DNA of 64,000 bases from Roseivivax lentus (GTDB lineage Bacteria; Pseudomonadota; Alphaproteobacteria; Rhodobacterales; Rhodobacteraceae): the NCBI RefSeq assembly GCF_900156805.1, contig NZ_FTOQ01000001.1:558001-622000 (forward strand). The letters run 5' to 3'. Within the stretch, counting starts at the first letter, position 1. Every line of letters starts with the position of its first letter. The position numbers were made by a program, and so were the translations under genes. The notes under the pieces were generated by a model that saw nothing but the letters and a program-made list of their open reading frames with translations, was not told where the DNA came from and ran no database searches. This document shows positions 8,617-17,497 of the stretch, piece by piece.

Positions 8617-9390
8617 TCAGGCCGCCTGCGCCTCGTCCGGCACCTTGGCGCCGGTCATGAAGGCCACCGCGTCGTTCATCGAGTATTGCTTGGGATCGAT
8701 CACGCAGAGCCGCTTGCCGAGGCGATGGACATGGATGCGGTCGGCGATCTCGAAGACGTGGGGCATGTTGTGGCTGATGAGCACGATGGGCATGCCGCGC
8801 GCCTTCACGTCCTTGATGAGCTCGAGCACCTTGCGGCTTTCCTTCACGCCGAGGGCCGCGGTGGGCTCGTCGAGGATGATGACCTTGGAGCCGAAGGCCG
8901 CCGCGCGGGCCACGGCGACACCCTGGCGCTGGCCGCCCGACAGCGTCTCGACCGCCTGGTTGATGTTCTGGATCGTCATCAGGCCCAGATCGCTGAGTTT
9001 CTGGCGCGCGAACTTCTCCATCGCGGCCTTGTCGAGCTTGCGGAAGATCTTGCCGGCGATGCCGGGTTTGCGGATCTCGCGGCCCATGAACATGTTGTCG
9101 GCGATGGAGAGGGCAGGCGACATGGCGAGGGTCTGGTAGACCGTCTCGATGCCCGCATCCCGCGCCTCGATGGGCGAGGCGAAGTTGATCGGCTTGCCCT
9201 CGAGGTGGATCTCGCCCTCGTCGGGGATGACCGCGCCCGAGAGCGCCTTGATGAGCGACGACTTGCCGGCGCCGTTATCGCCGATCACGGCGAGGATCTC
9301 TCCGGGGTAAAGATCGAAGTCGCAACGGTCGAGCGCGGTGACCTTGCCGTATCTCTTGACGAGGCCGCGGCCCTTGAGAATCGGTTCCAT
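8617..9390 (-). CDS. frcA: Sugar ABC transporter ATP-binding protein (FrcA-like, single nucleotide-binding domain)
   Basis: ATPase that drives monosaccharide import together with the permease and binding protein encoded upstream. The 257-residue protein carries Walker A GDNGAGKS, the signature LSGGQRQGVAVARA, Walker B VIILDEPTAALG and the switch histidine in LISHN. Unlike RbsA/XylG it has one ATPase domain, as in the Sinorhizobium fructose transporter FrcA. The ATG at 9390 has AAAGGA upstream. Order frcB-frcC-frcA with a divergent ROK regulator matches the fructose system, but ribose, mannose or xylose cannot be excluded from sequence. No kinase gene follows it here. Confidence 0.92.
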   Translation of the reverse strand: MEPILKGRGLVKRYGKVTALDRCDFDLYPGEILAVIGDNGAGKSSLIKALSGAVIPDEGEIHLEGKPINFASPIEARDAGIETVYQTLAMSPALSIADNMFMGREIRKPGIAGKIFRKLDKAAMEKFARQKLSDLGLMTIQNINQAVETLSGGQRQGVAVARAAAFGSKVIILDEPTAALGVKESRKVLELIKDVKARGMPIVLISHNMPHVFEIADRIHVHRLGKRLCVIDPKQYSMNDAVAFMTGAKVPDEAQAA

Positions 9391-9475
9391 CCTGGCACGT
9401 CCTTTCTGATCTCAGGCGGGCTAGCCCGCGGATGTGATGGTCGGCCCGGACCCTACAGGGGCCCGGACCGGGAGT

Positions 9476-10555
9476 TCATGCGGAGACCTTGCGGATCCAC
9501 TGGTCCACAGTGACGGCGCCGATGATGAGCACGCCGATCAGCAGGTAGGTCCATTGCGGGTCGGCCCCGGCCATGCGCAGGCCCAGTTCGAACACGCCGA
9601 CGATCAGCGCGCCGAAGAAAGCGCCCAGGATCGAGCCGCGTCCGCCGAAGAGCGAGATGCCCCCGATCACCACGGCGGTGATCGACTGGATGTTGCCCAT
9701 CATGCCGGTGGAGGCCGAGGGCGTGACCGATCCGAAGCGGCCGATCATCACCCAGCCCGCCAGCGCGCAGATGAAGCCCACCAGCATGTAGACCGACATG
9801 ATCGTGCGGTGCACGTTCACGCCCGCGAGTTTCGCCGCTTCGGGGTCGTCGCCCACGGCGTAGACATGCCGCCCCCAGGCGGTCGCCCTGAGCGCATAGG
9901 CCAGCCCCAATATGAGCCCCAGCATCAGCAAGACGCCCAGCGTCAAGGTCGCCCCCGCGAGCTGGAACTTGATGCCGAGGAATTGCAGGAACGGCGCCTC
10001 GGCCTTGATTTCCTGGCTGCGGATCGTCTCGTTGCGCGAGAACAGGTAATTCGCCGCCAGCACGATCTGCCACATGCCGAGCGTCACGATGAAGGGGGGC
10101 AGCTTCACCCGGCTGACGAGCCAGCCGTTGAGCGCGCCGATCGCGGTGCCCACGGTCAGGCCGAGGGCGACGGCGATGGCGGGCGGGATGCCGTAGCGGA
10201 AGGTGAACTGCCCCATCAGCACCGAGGACAGCACCGCCAGCGCGCCCACCGACAGGTCGATGCCCGCGGTCAGGATCACGAGGCTCTGCGCGGCGGCGAG
10301 GACGCCGACGATCTGCACCTGCTGCAGGATCAGCGTCAGCGCGAAGGGCGAGAAGAACTTCGAGCCGAGCAGCAGGCCGAAGACGATGATCGCCCCCACG
10401 AGCACGATGAGCGGCACGAGCGCCGGCGTCGTGTGCAGCATGTCGTGGAAATGGCCCACGAAGCCTTTGCGATGCGGCTCGAACGAAGCCACGTCGGACG
10501 AAGCGCCGGCAGAGGCGGATTCGTAGTCGTTGTCAGTGGTCGTCTGTGATGACAT
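9476..10555 (-). CDS. frcC: Sugar ABC transporter permease (FrcC-like, BPD_transp_2)
   Basis: Inner-membrane channel of the importer. The 359-residue protein has a roughly 45-residue Ser/Asp-rich cytoplasmic N-terminus followed by about ten hydrophobic segments of the CUT2 permease family, with AGIDLSVGALAVLSSV and the AVGDDPEAAKLAGVNV coupling loop that contacts the ATPase, then GGISLFGGRGSILGA. Start ATG at 10555 has GGGAGGA at good spacing. It lies between frcB and frcA on one transcript; a hairpin just upstream (10640-10666) separates it from frcB. Confidence 0.92.
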   Translation of the reverse strand: MSSQTTTDNDYESASAGASSDVASFEPHRKGFVGHFHDMLHTTPALVPLIVLVGAIIVFGLLLGSKFFSPFALTLILQQVQIVGVLAAAQSLVILTAGIDLSVGALAVLSSVLMGQFTFRYGIPPAIAVALGLTVGTAIGALNGWLVSRVKLPPFIVTLGMWQIVLAANYLFSRNETIRSQEIKAEAPFLQFLGIKFQLAGATLTLGVLLMLGLILGLAYALRATAWGRHVYAVGDDPEAAKLAGVNVHRTIMSVYMLVGFICALAGWVMIGRFGSVTPSASTGMMGNIQSITAVVIGGISLFGGRGSILGAFFGALIVGVFELGLRMAGADPQWTYLLIGVLIIGAVTVDQWIRKVSA

Positions 10556-10639
10556 GTCGGTTCCTCCCGGAGCGGGTGTTCCAGACCACCCTGACCTCAG
10601 GATAGCCGAAATTCTTCAGGAATGCAGGTCCTGGAAGGG

Positions 10640-10666
10640 AAAAGGCGCGGACGGGCCGCGCCTTTT
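10640..10666 (-). terminator. Intra-operon hairpin between frcB and frcC
   Basis: AAAAGGCGCGG (10640-10650) pairs perfectly with CCGCGCCTTTT (10656-10666). On the minus strand the stem ends in UUUU, so it looks like a partial terminator or a 3' stabiliser of the frcB message. Such hairpins commonly make the binding protein more abundant than permease and ATPase. Confidence 0.7.
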
Positions 10667-10682
10667 CGGATCGTTTGCGGGA

Positions 10683-11723
10683 TCAGCCCCAGCAGAGCTC
10701 TTTGCCTTCGGCAACCGAGATCGACTCGACGCCCTCGACCGGGTTGTCGGTGACAAGGCCCACGCCGGTGTCGAAGAAGTTCTTGCCTTCGGTCGCTTCG
10801 GGCTTCTCGCCGGTTTCGGCGAACTTGGCGATGGCTTCCACGCCGAGCGAGGCCATCAGCAGCGGGTATTGCTGCGAGGTGGCGCCGATCACGCCGGCCT
10901 CCACGTTGTCGACGCCCGGGCAGCCGCCATCGACGGACACGATCAGCACGTCATCCTCGCGGCCCATGGCGGCGATCGCCTCGTAGGCGCCGGCGGCGGC
11001 GGGCTCGTTGATGGTGTAGACCACGTTGATCTCGGGGTCGATCGCGAGCAGGTTCTCCATGCCGCGGCGACCGCCATCGGTGGCGCCGTCGGAGACGTCA
11101 TGGCCGACGATGCGCGGATCGGTCTCGTCGCCCCACTTGTTCGGATCGCCGAGATCGATGCCGAAGCCCTCGAGGAAGCCCTGGTTGCGCAGGACGCCCA
11201 CGGTGGGCTGCGAGATGTTGATGTTCAGAAGGCCGATCTTGGCATCCGCCGCCGCCTCGCCGAGCTGGCCCGCGGCCCACTGACCGATCAGAACGCCCGC
11301 CTTGTAGTTGTCGGTGGCGAAGGTCATGTCGGCCGCGTCGATGGGATCGAGCGGCGTGTCGAGCGCGATCACGAGGATGCCCGCATCGCGCGCCTGCTGC
11401 ACGGTGTCGGCAATGCCCGCGGGATCGGACGGTGTCAGCATGATACCGTTCGCACCGTTGGCGATGCAGGTCTCGATGGCGGCGACCTGGGTCTCGTTGT
11501 CGCCGTCGATCTTGCCGGCATAGGTGTTCAGCTCGACGCCCAGTTCCTCGGCCTTGGCGGCCGCGCCTTCGCGCATCTTCACGAAGAACGGGTTGGTGTC
11601 GGTCTTGGTGATCAGGCAGGCGCTGGCGCTTGCATGTTCGGCCGCGAAGGCCGGTGCGGCCATCAGGGTTCCCAGCGCGACGGCGCCGAGAAGTCCGGCC
11701 TTCCGGGTCAATGTCTTGGTCAT
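10683..11723 (-). CDS. frcB: Periplasmic sugar-binding protein (FrcB-like)
   Basis: Captures the sugar in the periplasm and presents it to the FrcC permease. The 346-residue protein has a signal peptide (cleavage after APAFA, residue 27) and a type I periplasmic-binding fold: [13 protein letters not shown] at the start of the first lobe, [22 protein letters not shown] and [16 protein letters not shown]. Two cysteine pairs are possible near residues 35/86 and the C-terminus. The ATG at 11723 has GGGAGGA upstream. First gene of the operon and divergent from the ROK regulator, with a palindromic operator candidate in the shared promoter region. Confidence 0.93.
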   Translation of the reverse strand: MTKTLTRKAGLLGAVALGTLMAAPAFAAEHASASACLITKTDTNPFFVKMREGAAAKAEELGVELNTYAGKIDGDNETQVAAIETCIANGANGIMLTPSDPAGIADTVQQARDAGILVIALDTPLDPIDAADMTFATDNYKAGVLIGQWAAGQLGEAAADAKIGLLNINISQPTVGVLRNQGFLEGFGIDLGDPNKWGDETDPRIVGHDVSDGATDGGRRGMENLLAIDPEINVVYTINEPAAAGAYEAIAAMGREDDVLIVSVDGGCPGVDNVEAGVIGATSQQYPLLMASLGVEAIAKFAETGEKPEATEGKNFFDTGVGLVTDNPVEGVESISVAEGKELCWG

Positions 11724-11830
11724 GTTCGTCCTCCCATGGTATGTCTTGGCGGCAATAGTTGGCCCGCCGCCGTCAGAGGTCCGGCACGCGCCGGACGCCT
11801 GCCCCTAGGGAACTCGATTCTCATGGCCCC

Positions 11831-11869
11831 TGTCAAGAATAAATAAATCAATGTGATTTATCATTGACA
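11831..11869. promoter_or_regulatory. Divergent frcB/frcR promoter region with palindromic operator
   Basis: ATAAATCA (11843-11850) and TGATTTAT (11854-11861) form a perfect 8-bp inverted repeat with a 3-base spacer. It is flanked symmetrically by TGTCAA at 11831-11836 and TTGACA at 11864-11869, which are consensus -35 hexamers pointing outwards: the left one toward frcB (minus) and the right one toward frcR (plus). AT-rich palindromes of this kind fit ROK-family repressors. -10 boxes are not convincing on either side. A repressor bound here would touch both -35 elements. Confidence 0.65.
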
Positions 11870-11915
11870 GGCGCAGGGTCACGCCGCGTACCATGAGCGC
11901 GTCTCCGCAGAAGGA

Positions 11916-13151
11916 ATGCCCCTCGTGTCCCGATCGGCCTCGACCCAGCAAGAGCCCGCGCGCATCGAGATCGCGCCGGAACTGCGCGGATCGAATCAGT
12001 CCGGGCTGCGGGCGCATAACGAGCGGCTGGTGCTGTCGCTGGTGCGCCGGCACGGCGCGCTGGCCAAGGCCGACATCGCCCGGCGCACCGGGCTTTCGGC
12101 GCAGACCGTGTCGGTGATCATGCGGCAGCTCGAGGCGGAGGGGCTGCTGATCAAGGGCGATCCGGTTCGCGGCAAGGTGGGTCAGCCGCTGGTGCCCATG
12201 CGCCTCGCGCCGGGGGGCGCCTATTTCCTCGGGCTCAAGATCGGGCGGCGCAGCGCCGAGGTCGTGCTGATCGATTTCATGGGGCAGGTGATCGACCGGA
12301 CCATGACCGTGCACGACTTCCCGACGCCCGACGGCATGATCGCCTTCGCGCGCGACAGCATCGAGACGCTGACCGCCCCGCTGAGTGCGGTGCAGAGGGC
12401 GCGGATCGCCGGGCTCGGCATCGCGATGCCCTTCCAGATCTGGGAATGGGCCGGGCTGATCGGGATCGACCCGGCGCTGATGGAGGCCTGGCGGCACCGC
12501 GACATCCGCGACGAGATCGCCGCGATGATCGACCTGCCGGTCTTCCTGCAGAACGATGCCAGCGCCGCCTGCGGGGCGGAACTGACCTTCGGCGGGGCGC
12601 ATTCCGGCGAGACGTATCTCTATTTCTACATCGGCTATTTCATCGGCGGCGGCATCGTCCTGAACGGCGCACTGTTCACCGGGCCCACAGGGAATGCCGC
12701 CGCGGTGGGCCCGACGCCCGTGCCCTCAGGTCACGGCTTCACGCATTTGATGGATGTCGCATCGCTGTCGACGTTGGAGCGGATGCTGAAACGCGGCGGC
12801 ATCGAGACCGGACGGATGTGGCTGTCGCCCGATGACTGGCCCTTCGATCTGGCCGCCTGCGACGCCTGGGTCGATCTGGCCGCGGATGCGCTGGCGCATG
12901 CGATCTCTTCCGCCATCGCCTTCGTCGATTTCCCCTGCATCGTCATCGACGGCTGGATGCCCGCCCCGCTGCGGGACCGGCTGGTCGCCGGGACGGAGCG
13001 GGCGCTGGGCGGGCTCGACATGGTGGGGCTCGTGCCGCCGGTGATCGAGCCGGGCAATGTCGGCCCCGATGCCCGCGCCATGGGCGCCGCGAGCCTGCCG
13101 TTGTCGGAGCGGTTCCTGCTCGATACCGGCGGCCTTCTCGGCGCGCATTGA
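11916..13151 (+). CDS. frcR: ROK-family transcriptional regulator, probable regulator of the frc operon
   Basis: The 411-residue protein has an N-terminal winged helix-turn-helix (about 30-90; HGALAKADIARRTGLSAQTVS) followed by a ROK sugar-kinase-like domain. The sugar-site aspartate is kept in QNDASAACGAE, but the zinc motif typical of ROK proteins (CxCGxxGC) is absent. Divergent from frcBCA across the operator at 11843-11861, so it most likely represses the operon and itself and is relieved by the transported sugar or its phosphate. The start is uncertain: ATG 11916 has GAAGGA just upstream (about 11909); a GTG lies at 11925. Confidence 0.88.
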   Translation: MPLVSRSASTQQEPARIEIAPELRGSNQSGLRAHNERLVLSLVRRHGALAKADIARRTGLSAQTVSVIMRQLEAEGLLIKGDPVRGKVGQPLVPMRLAPGGAYFLGLKIGRRSAEVVLIDFMGQVIDRTMTVHDFPTPDGMIAFARDSIETLTAPLSAVQRARIAGLGIAMPFQIWEWAGLIGIDPALMEAWRHRDIRDEIAAMIDLPVFLQNDASAACGAELTFGGAHSGETYLYFYIGYFIGGGIVLNGALFTGPTGNAAAVGPTPVPSGHGFTHLMDVASLSTLERMLKRGGIETGRMWLSPDDWPFDLAACDAWVDLAADALAHAISSAIAFVDFPCIVIDGWMPAPLRDRLVAGTERALGGLDMVGLVPPVIEPGNVGPDARAMGAASLPLSERFLLDTGGLLGAH

Positions 13152-13193
13152 GCGCGATCCGAGCCACGCGTCGCACGCCCCTTCGGCGGACAT

Positions 13194-13219
13194 AAAAAAC
13201 CCGGGCGTTTCCGCCCGGG
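13194..13219 (-). terminator. Rho-independent terminator of glnK-amtB
   Basis: CCCGGGCG (13200-13207) pairs with CGCCCGGG (13212-13219) around a four-base loop. On the minus strand it is followed by six U residues (13194-13199). It lies between the convergent frcR and amtB genes and may also slow frcR transcripts on the plus strand. Confidence 0.9.
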
Positions 13220-13247
13220 CCAGTATTTCCAAGGAGAGGGAGGAGGA

Positions 13248-14561
13248 TTACCCCTTGGTGAAGTCCGGATAGGCTTCCATGCCCAGCTCCGACATATCGA
13301 GGCCGTTGATCTCGGCTTCTTCGGAGACGCGGATGCCCATGGTCGCCTTCAGGATGAACCACACGATGGCGGAGACCACGAAGGTGAAGATGCCGATGGA
13401 CACGATGCCCAGCACCTGTGCGCCCCAGTTGCCGGTGTAGAAGGCCACGGCGAGCGTGCCCCAGATACCGGCGAAGAGGTGCACCGGGATGGCGCCGACG
13501 ACGTCGTCGATCTTCAGCTTGTCGAGCATCGGGACGGTGACGACCACGATCAGACCACCCACGGCACCGGTCAGCAGCGCCCCGAAGAGCGAGGGTGCGA
13601 GCGGCTCGGCGGTGATCGACACGAGGCCGGCCAGCGCGCCGTTCAGCGTCATGGTGAGGTCCGGCTTCTTGTAGAGCGCCTGCGACAGGATCAGCGCGGC
13701 GACGGCGCCTGCGGCTGCGGCCATGTTGGTGTTGGCGAAGATGCGCGACACGTCGGTGACGTCACCCACGGTGCCCATGGCAAGCTGCGAACCGCCGTTG
13801 AAGCCGAACCAGCCGAGCCACAGGATGAACGTGCCCAGCGTGGCGAGGGCGAGGTTGGAGCCCGGCATCGGAACCGTGCGGCCATCCTTGAACTTGCCGA
13901 TACGGGGGCCGAGGATCAGCGCGCCTGCAAGGGCCGCCCAGCCACCGGCTGCGTGCACCAGCGTCGAGCCCGCGAAGTCCGAGAAGCCCGCCTCGGAGAG
14001 CCAGCCGCCGCCCCACTGCCAGGACGCCTCGATCGGGTAGATGACGCCGGTCAGGACGGCGACGAAGATCAGGAAGGGCCAGAGCTTGATGCGCTCGGCC
14101 AGCGTGCCCGAGACGATCGACGCGGTGGTCGCGCAGAACATCAGCTGGAAGAAGAAGTCCGAACCGACCGATGCGTAATCGAGCGAGGCATCCGCCGCGG
14201 CAAGGCCCACGGGCTCCAGCGAGGTGATGGAGAAGAACGGGCCGACATAGCCCGAAATCATCCAGCCGTCGCCGGGATACATCAGGTTGAAGCCGATCAG
14301 CCAGTACATGATCGCGGCAATGCCGAAGAGACCGATGTTCTTGGTGAGCTGCATGGTGACGTTCTTGGAACGCACGAGGCCCGCCTCGAGCATCGCGAAG
14401 CCCGCCGCCATCCAGAAGACGAGGAAGCCGCCGATCAGGAACAGCAGGGTGGTGAAGATATACGGGTTCACATCAGGGGCCGCCTCGGCGTCCTGCGCAA
14501 GACCCAGGCTCGGAAGCGCGATCAGCGCAACGGCCGGGGCGAGAGTCTTGAGAAGTTTCAT
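13248..14561 (-). CDS. amtB: Ammonium transporter
   Basis: Inner-membrane ammonium channel. The 437-residue protein has a cleavable N-terminal signal peptide (about 22 residues) and 11 hydrophobic segments of the Amt family. Landmarks are GFAMLEAGLVRSKN, the pore histidine segments STLVHAAGG and IPVHLFAGIWG, and FGFNGGS. The ATG at 14561 begins MKLLKTLAP; upstream in-frame methionines lack a ribosome-binding site and would spoil the signal peptide. It follows glnK after 46 bases in the classical glnK-amtB operon, where the PII protein plugs the channel when ammonium is plentiful. Expression under NtrC control is expected but no NtrC site is evident to me. Confidence 0.97.
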   Translation of the reverse strand: MKLLKTLAPAVALIALPSLGLAQDAEAAPDVNPYIFTTLLFLIGGFLVFWMAAGFAMLEAGLVRSKNVTMQLTKNIGLFGIAAIMYWLIGFNLMYPGDGWMISGYVGPFFSITSLEPVGLAAADASLDYASVGSDFFFQLMFCATTASIVSGTLAERIKLWPFLIFVAVLTGVIYPIEASWQWGGGWLSEAGFSDFAGSTLVHAAGGWAALAGALILGPRIGKFKDGRTVPMPGSNLALATLGTFILWLGWFGFNGGSQLAMGTVGDVTDVSRIFANTNMAAAAGAVAALILSQALYKKPDLTMTLNGALAGLVSITAEPLAPSLFGALLTGAVGGLIVVVTVPMLDKLKIDDVVGAIPVHLFAGIWGTLAVAFYTGNWGAQVLGIVSIGIFTFVVSAIVWFILKATMGIRVSEEAEINGLDMSELGMEAYPDFTKG

Positions 14562-14607
14562 GGTTTTCCGTTTCCCTTGATAGTCTTGTCGCAACGAGGG
14601 GCGCCCG

Positions 14608-14946
14608 TCAGAGCGCGTCTGCATCCGTCTCGCCGGTCCGAACGCGGATCGCCTGACCCACATCGAGGACAAACACCTTGCCGTCGCCGATCTTTCCGGT
14701 CTTGGCGGTTTTTGCGATGGTTTCGACCACCTGATCGGCCATGGACGCCGCCACGACGATCTCGAGCTTGATCTTCGGCACGAAGTTCACGGCATATTCC
14801 GCGCCACGGTAGATTTCGGTGTGCCCGGACTGGGAGCCGAAGCCCTTTATCTCGGTCACCATCATGCCGCGCACGCCGATGGAGGTCAGCGCTTCACGCA
14901 CCTCCTCGAGCTTGAACGGCTTGATCGTCGCAATGATGAGTTTCAC
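14608..14946 (-). CDS. glnK: Nitrogen regulatory PII protein
   Basis: Trimeric signal protein that senses 2-oxoglutarate and ATP/ADP and is uridylylated by GlnD. The 112-residue protein starts MKLIIATIKPFKLEEVREAL and has Y51 in the T-loop (YRGAEYAV), the modified residue, and the B-loop KTGKIGDGKVFV and C-loop VRTGE. The start codon is GTG at 14946 with GGGAC a few bases upstream. Adjacent to amtB, so the name glnK is preferred over glnB. The promoter must lie in the 257-base region shared with the divergent penicillin-binding protein gene. Confidence 0.96.
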   Translation of the reverse strand: MKLIIATIKPFKLEEVREALTSIGVRGMMVTEIKGFGSQSGHTEIYRGAEYAVNFVPKIKLEIVVAASMADQVVETIAKTAKTGKIGDGKVFVLDVGQAIRVRTGETDADAL

Positions 14947-15066
14947 CTTTGTCCCTTTCGGTTTGGCAGGGCTCCGCCTGCATTTGGTACCGAGAGGTAA
15001 GAAGGCGCATCGGCCTCAGTGAAAGGTTCAACGCGCAGTTTTCGCGCGCTTTTGGGGTCGCAAAGA

Positions 15067-15115
15067 TCAAAAAATGGGCAGATAATTTTTTCTGCCCAAA
15101 TATTGGTCAAAAAAT
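15067..15115. promoter_or_regulatory. AT-rich control region between glnK and the penicillin-binding protein gene
   Basis: Within the 14947-15203 divergent region lies a sharply AT-rich island. The 9-base direct repeat TCAAAAAAT occurs at 15067-15075 and 15107-15115, exactly 40 bases apart, and between them GGGCAGA (15076-15082) can pair with TCTGCCC (15091-15097). The base composition contrasts with the flanks and is what one expects of promoters and regulator sites. I cannot assign the elements to glnK or to the plus-strand gene. Confidence 0.5.
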
Positions 15116-15203
15116 AGATGGGGAAATCTGGCCCTGCTTGGTCCACATCCGCGCCAAGCGTGTCTATCTTACGCCAAACAGACGAATGGGCCGGGCAGGG
15201 CAG

Positions 15204-17378
15204 ATGAGTGATTCAGGCAAAGGCAAACGGCGGCTGGTGGCGGATCGCCGGTATAACGCCAAGGCATCGGCCCCGGCGAAGAAACCGGCGCCCGCCAAGC
15301 CCGCGAAGAAGAAGGCCCGCAAGCCCGCCCGCGCGCGGTCGCGCAACCCGATCGTCGCGTTCTTCGGCGGCCTTCTGCGGCTGATCGGCCGGATCGTCTG
15401 GGTCGTAACCTCGCGCGTCGCGCTCGTCGCGCTGCTGCTCGTCGGGCTCTGGGTCGGCTACACCTACACGCAATTGCCGCCTGCGGCGGAGATGCTGGAC
15501 GGGCGTGCCAAGGGCTCGGTCACGCTCTACGACCGTAACGGCGAGGTCTTCGCCTGGCGCGGCGACCAGTTCGGCGGCGTGGTCACCGCCGACAGCGTCT
15601 CGCGGCATCTCAAGCACGCGGTGATCGCCACCGAGGACAGGCGGTTCTACTGGCATCTGGGCATCTCGCCGCGCGGCATCGCCTCGGCCATCCGCATCAA
15701 CCTGAGCGAGGGGCGCGGCCCGCTGCAGGGGCATGGCGGCTCCACCATCACGCAGCAGACGGCGAAACTTCTGTGCCTCGGCGTGCGCTTCGATCCCGAC
15801 ATCTGGGAGACCGAGGCCGAATACGTCGCCGATTGCCGCAAGACCTCGCTGGCGCGAAAGGCGCGCGAGGCGATCTATTCGCTGGCGATGGAAGCCAAGT
15901 ATTCCAAGGACGAGATCCTCTCGATCTACCTGAACCGCGCCTATCTGGGCGCCGGGGCCTACGGCGCCGAGGCCGCGGCACAGCGCTATTTCTCCAAACC
16001 CGCGGCGCTGCTCACGCCCGCCGAGGCGGCGATGATGGCGGGTCTTCTGACCGCGCCCTCGACGCTGGCGCCCACCAACGATCTGGCGCGCAGCCAGAAC
16101 CGCGCGAACGTGGTGATCGGGCTGATGGAGGATCAGGGCTACCTGACCGCCGCCGAGGCCCGCGAGGCGCGCGCCAATCCCGCCACCCTGTCGCAGGCCG
16201 CCGAGCGGCGCACGGGCGGCTATTTCGCCGATTGGGTCATGGACACGCTGCCGCCCTTCGCCGACATCTCGTCGCGCGAGGACGTGGAGATCACCACGAC
16301 GCTCGACCCGCGCCTGCAGGCCGCCGCCGAGGCCGCGATGACCAATGTCTTCGAGGCCAAGGTGCGCGAAGGCTCCAAGGCGCAGGCGGCAATCGTCGTC
16401 ATGTCCGCCGACGGCGCCGTGCGCGCGATGGTGGGCGGGCGCAAGCTGGGCGTGTCGGGCGTGTTCAACCGCGCCACGCAGGCCAAGCGGCAGACCGGAT
16501 CGGCCTTCAAGCCCTTCGTCTACGCCACCGCGCTGGAGCTCGGCTATTCGCCCTACGACACCGTGGTGGACGAGCCCTTCTGCATGAACATCCCCGGATC
16601 GGGCCAATGGTGCCCCGAGAATTACACCCGCAACTACGCGGGCCGGGTGAGCTTGACCGATGCGCTGAAACGCTCGCTCAACATCCCGGCGATCAAGATC
16701 TCCGAAAGCGTCGGGCGCGACCTCGTGGCCCGGGTCGCCACGGATTTCGGCATCGACAGCCGCGTGGTGGACACGCCGTCGGTGGCGCTGGGCGTCTCCG
16801 AGGCCTCGCTGCTGGAGATGACCGGAGCCTTCGCGGGCATCCTGAACGGCGGCTCCTCGGTTGCGCCTTACGGGATCACCCGGCTGCGTTACCAGGGCGA
16901 CGACGATCCCCTGCTCGACAAGGCCGGCGGCATCGGCGAGCGGGTGATCCAGGAAGAGGCCGCGCGCCAGCTCGTCTTCATGATGGAAAAGGTGATCTCG
17001 GAGGGCACCGGCACGCGCGCGCAGCTCGACGGGCGGCCCGCGGCGGGCAAGACCGGCACCTCGAACGAGCAGCGCGACGCATGGTTCGTGGGGTTCACCG
17101 CCGATTACGTGGCGGGCGTCTGGATGGGCTATGACGACAACACGCCGCTGACCGGCGTCACGGGGGGCGGCCTGCCGGCGGAGATCTGGCGCGAGGCGAT
17201 GCTGCGCGTGCATGACGGGCTGCCGGTGCGCGAATTGCCGATGGCGGTGCCGCCGCGCCCGCAGCCGCAGGTCCAGCAGCAGCCGCAACGCCAGCCGCAG
17301 CCGCAGCGGCGCCAGCGGCAGAACGATCCGGTCGGCGATATCCTCAACCAGGTGCTGCGCGATCTCTTCGGCAACTGA
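15204..17378 (+). CDS. Class A penicillin-binding protein 1A (bifunctional transglycosylase/transpeptidase)
   Basis: Polymerises lipid II and cross-links peptidoglycan at the outer face of the inner membrane. The 724-residue protein has a very basic Lys/Ala/Pro-rich cytoplasmic N-terminus (1-50), one membrane anchor (about 58-85), a GT51 transglycosylase domain with catalytic E144 in TEDRRFYWHLG and GGSTITQQ, and a transpeptidase domain with S433 in GSAFKP, the SLN motif and KTGTSNEQ. The C-terminus is a Pro/Gln/Arg-rich tail. I take the ATG at 15204 (MSDSGKG); an ATG at 15186 is possible. Divergent from glnK. It may be called mrcA or pbpC-like elsewhere, so I leave the symbol blank. Confidence 0.93.
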   Translation: MSDSGKGKRRLVADRRYNAKASAPAKKPAPAKPAKKKARKPARARSRNPIVAFFGGLLRLIGRIVWVVTSRVALVALLLVGLWVGYTYTQLPPAAEMLDGRAKGSVTLYDRNGEVFAWRGDQFGGVVTADSVSRHLKHAVIATEDRRFYWHLGISPRGIASAIRINLSEGRGPLQGHGGSTITQQTAKLLCLGVRFDPDIWETEAEYVADCRKTSLARKAREAIYSLAMEAKYSKDEILSIYLNRAYLGAGAYGAEAAAQRYFSKPAALLTPAEAAMMAGLLTAPSTLAPTNDLARSQNRANVVIGLMEDQGYLTAAEAREARANPATLSQAAERRTGGYFADWVMDTLPPFADISSREDVEITTTLDPRLQAAAEAAMTNVFEAKVREGSKAQAAIVVMSADGAVRAMVGGRKLGVSGVFNRATQAKRQTGSAFKPFVYATALELGYSPYDTVVDEPFCMNIPGSGQWCPENYTRNYAGRVSLTDALKRSLNIPAIKISESVGRDLVARVATDFGIDSRVVDTPSVALGVSEASLLEMTGAFAGILNGGSSVAPYGITRLRYQGDDDPLLDKAGGIGERVIQEEAARQLVFMMEKVISEGTGTRAQLDGRPAAGKTGTSNEQRDAWFVGFTADYVAGVWMGYDDNTPLTGVTGGGLPAEIWREAMLRVHDGLPVRELPMAVPPRPQPQVQQQPQRQPQPQRRQRQNDPVGDILNQVLRDLFGN

Positions 17379-17497
17379 CCAAGCGACAGGGCGATGAAAA
17401 CCCGACCCGCGACGCGTGGCTGTAAATGGACAGCTAACGCTTGCGGTCGTAACGTGGCGCCACAGGCCTTCGGGCGAGGCACGGGCAGGCGGGCGGC

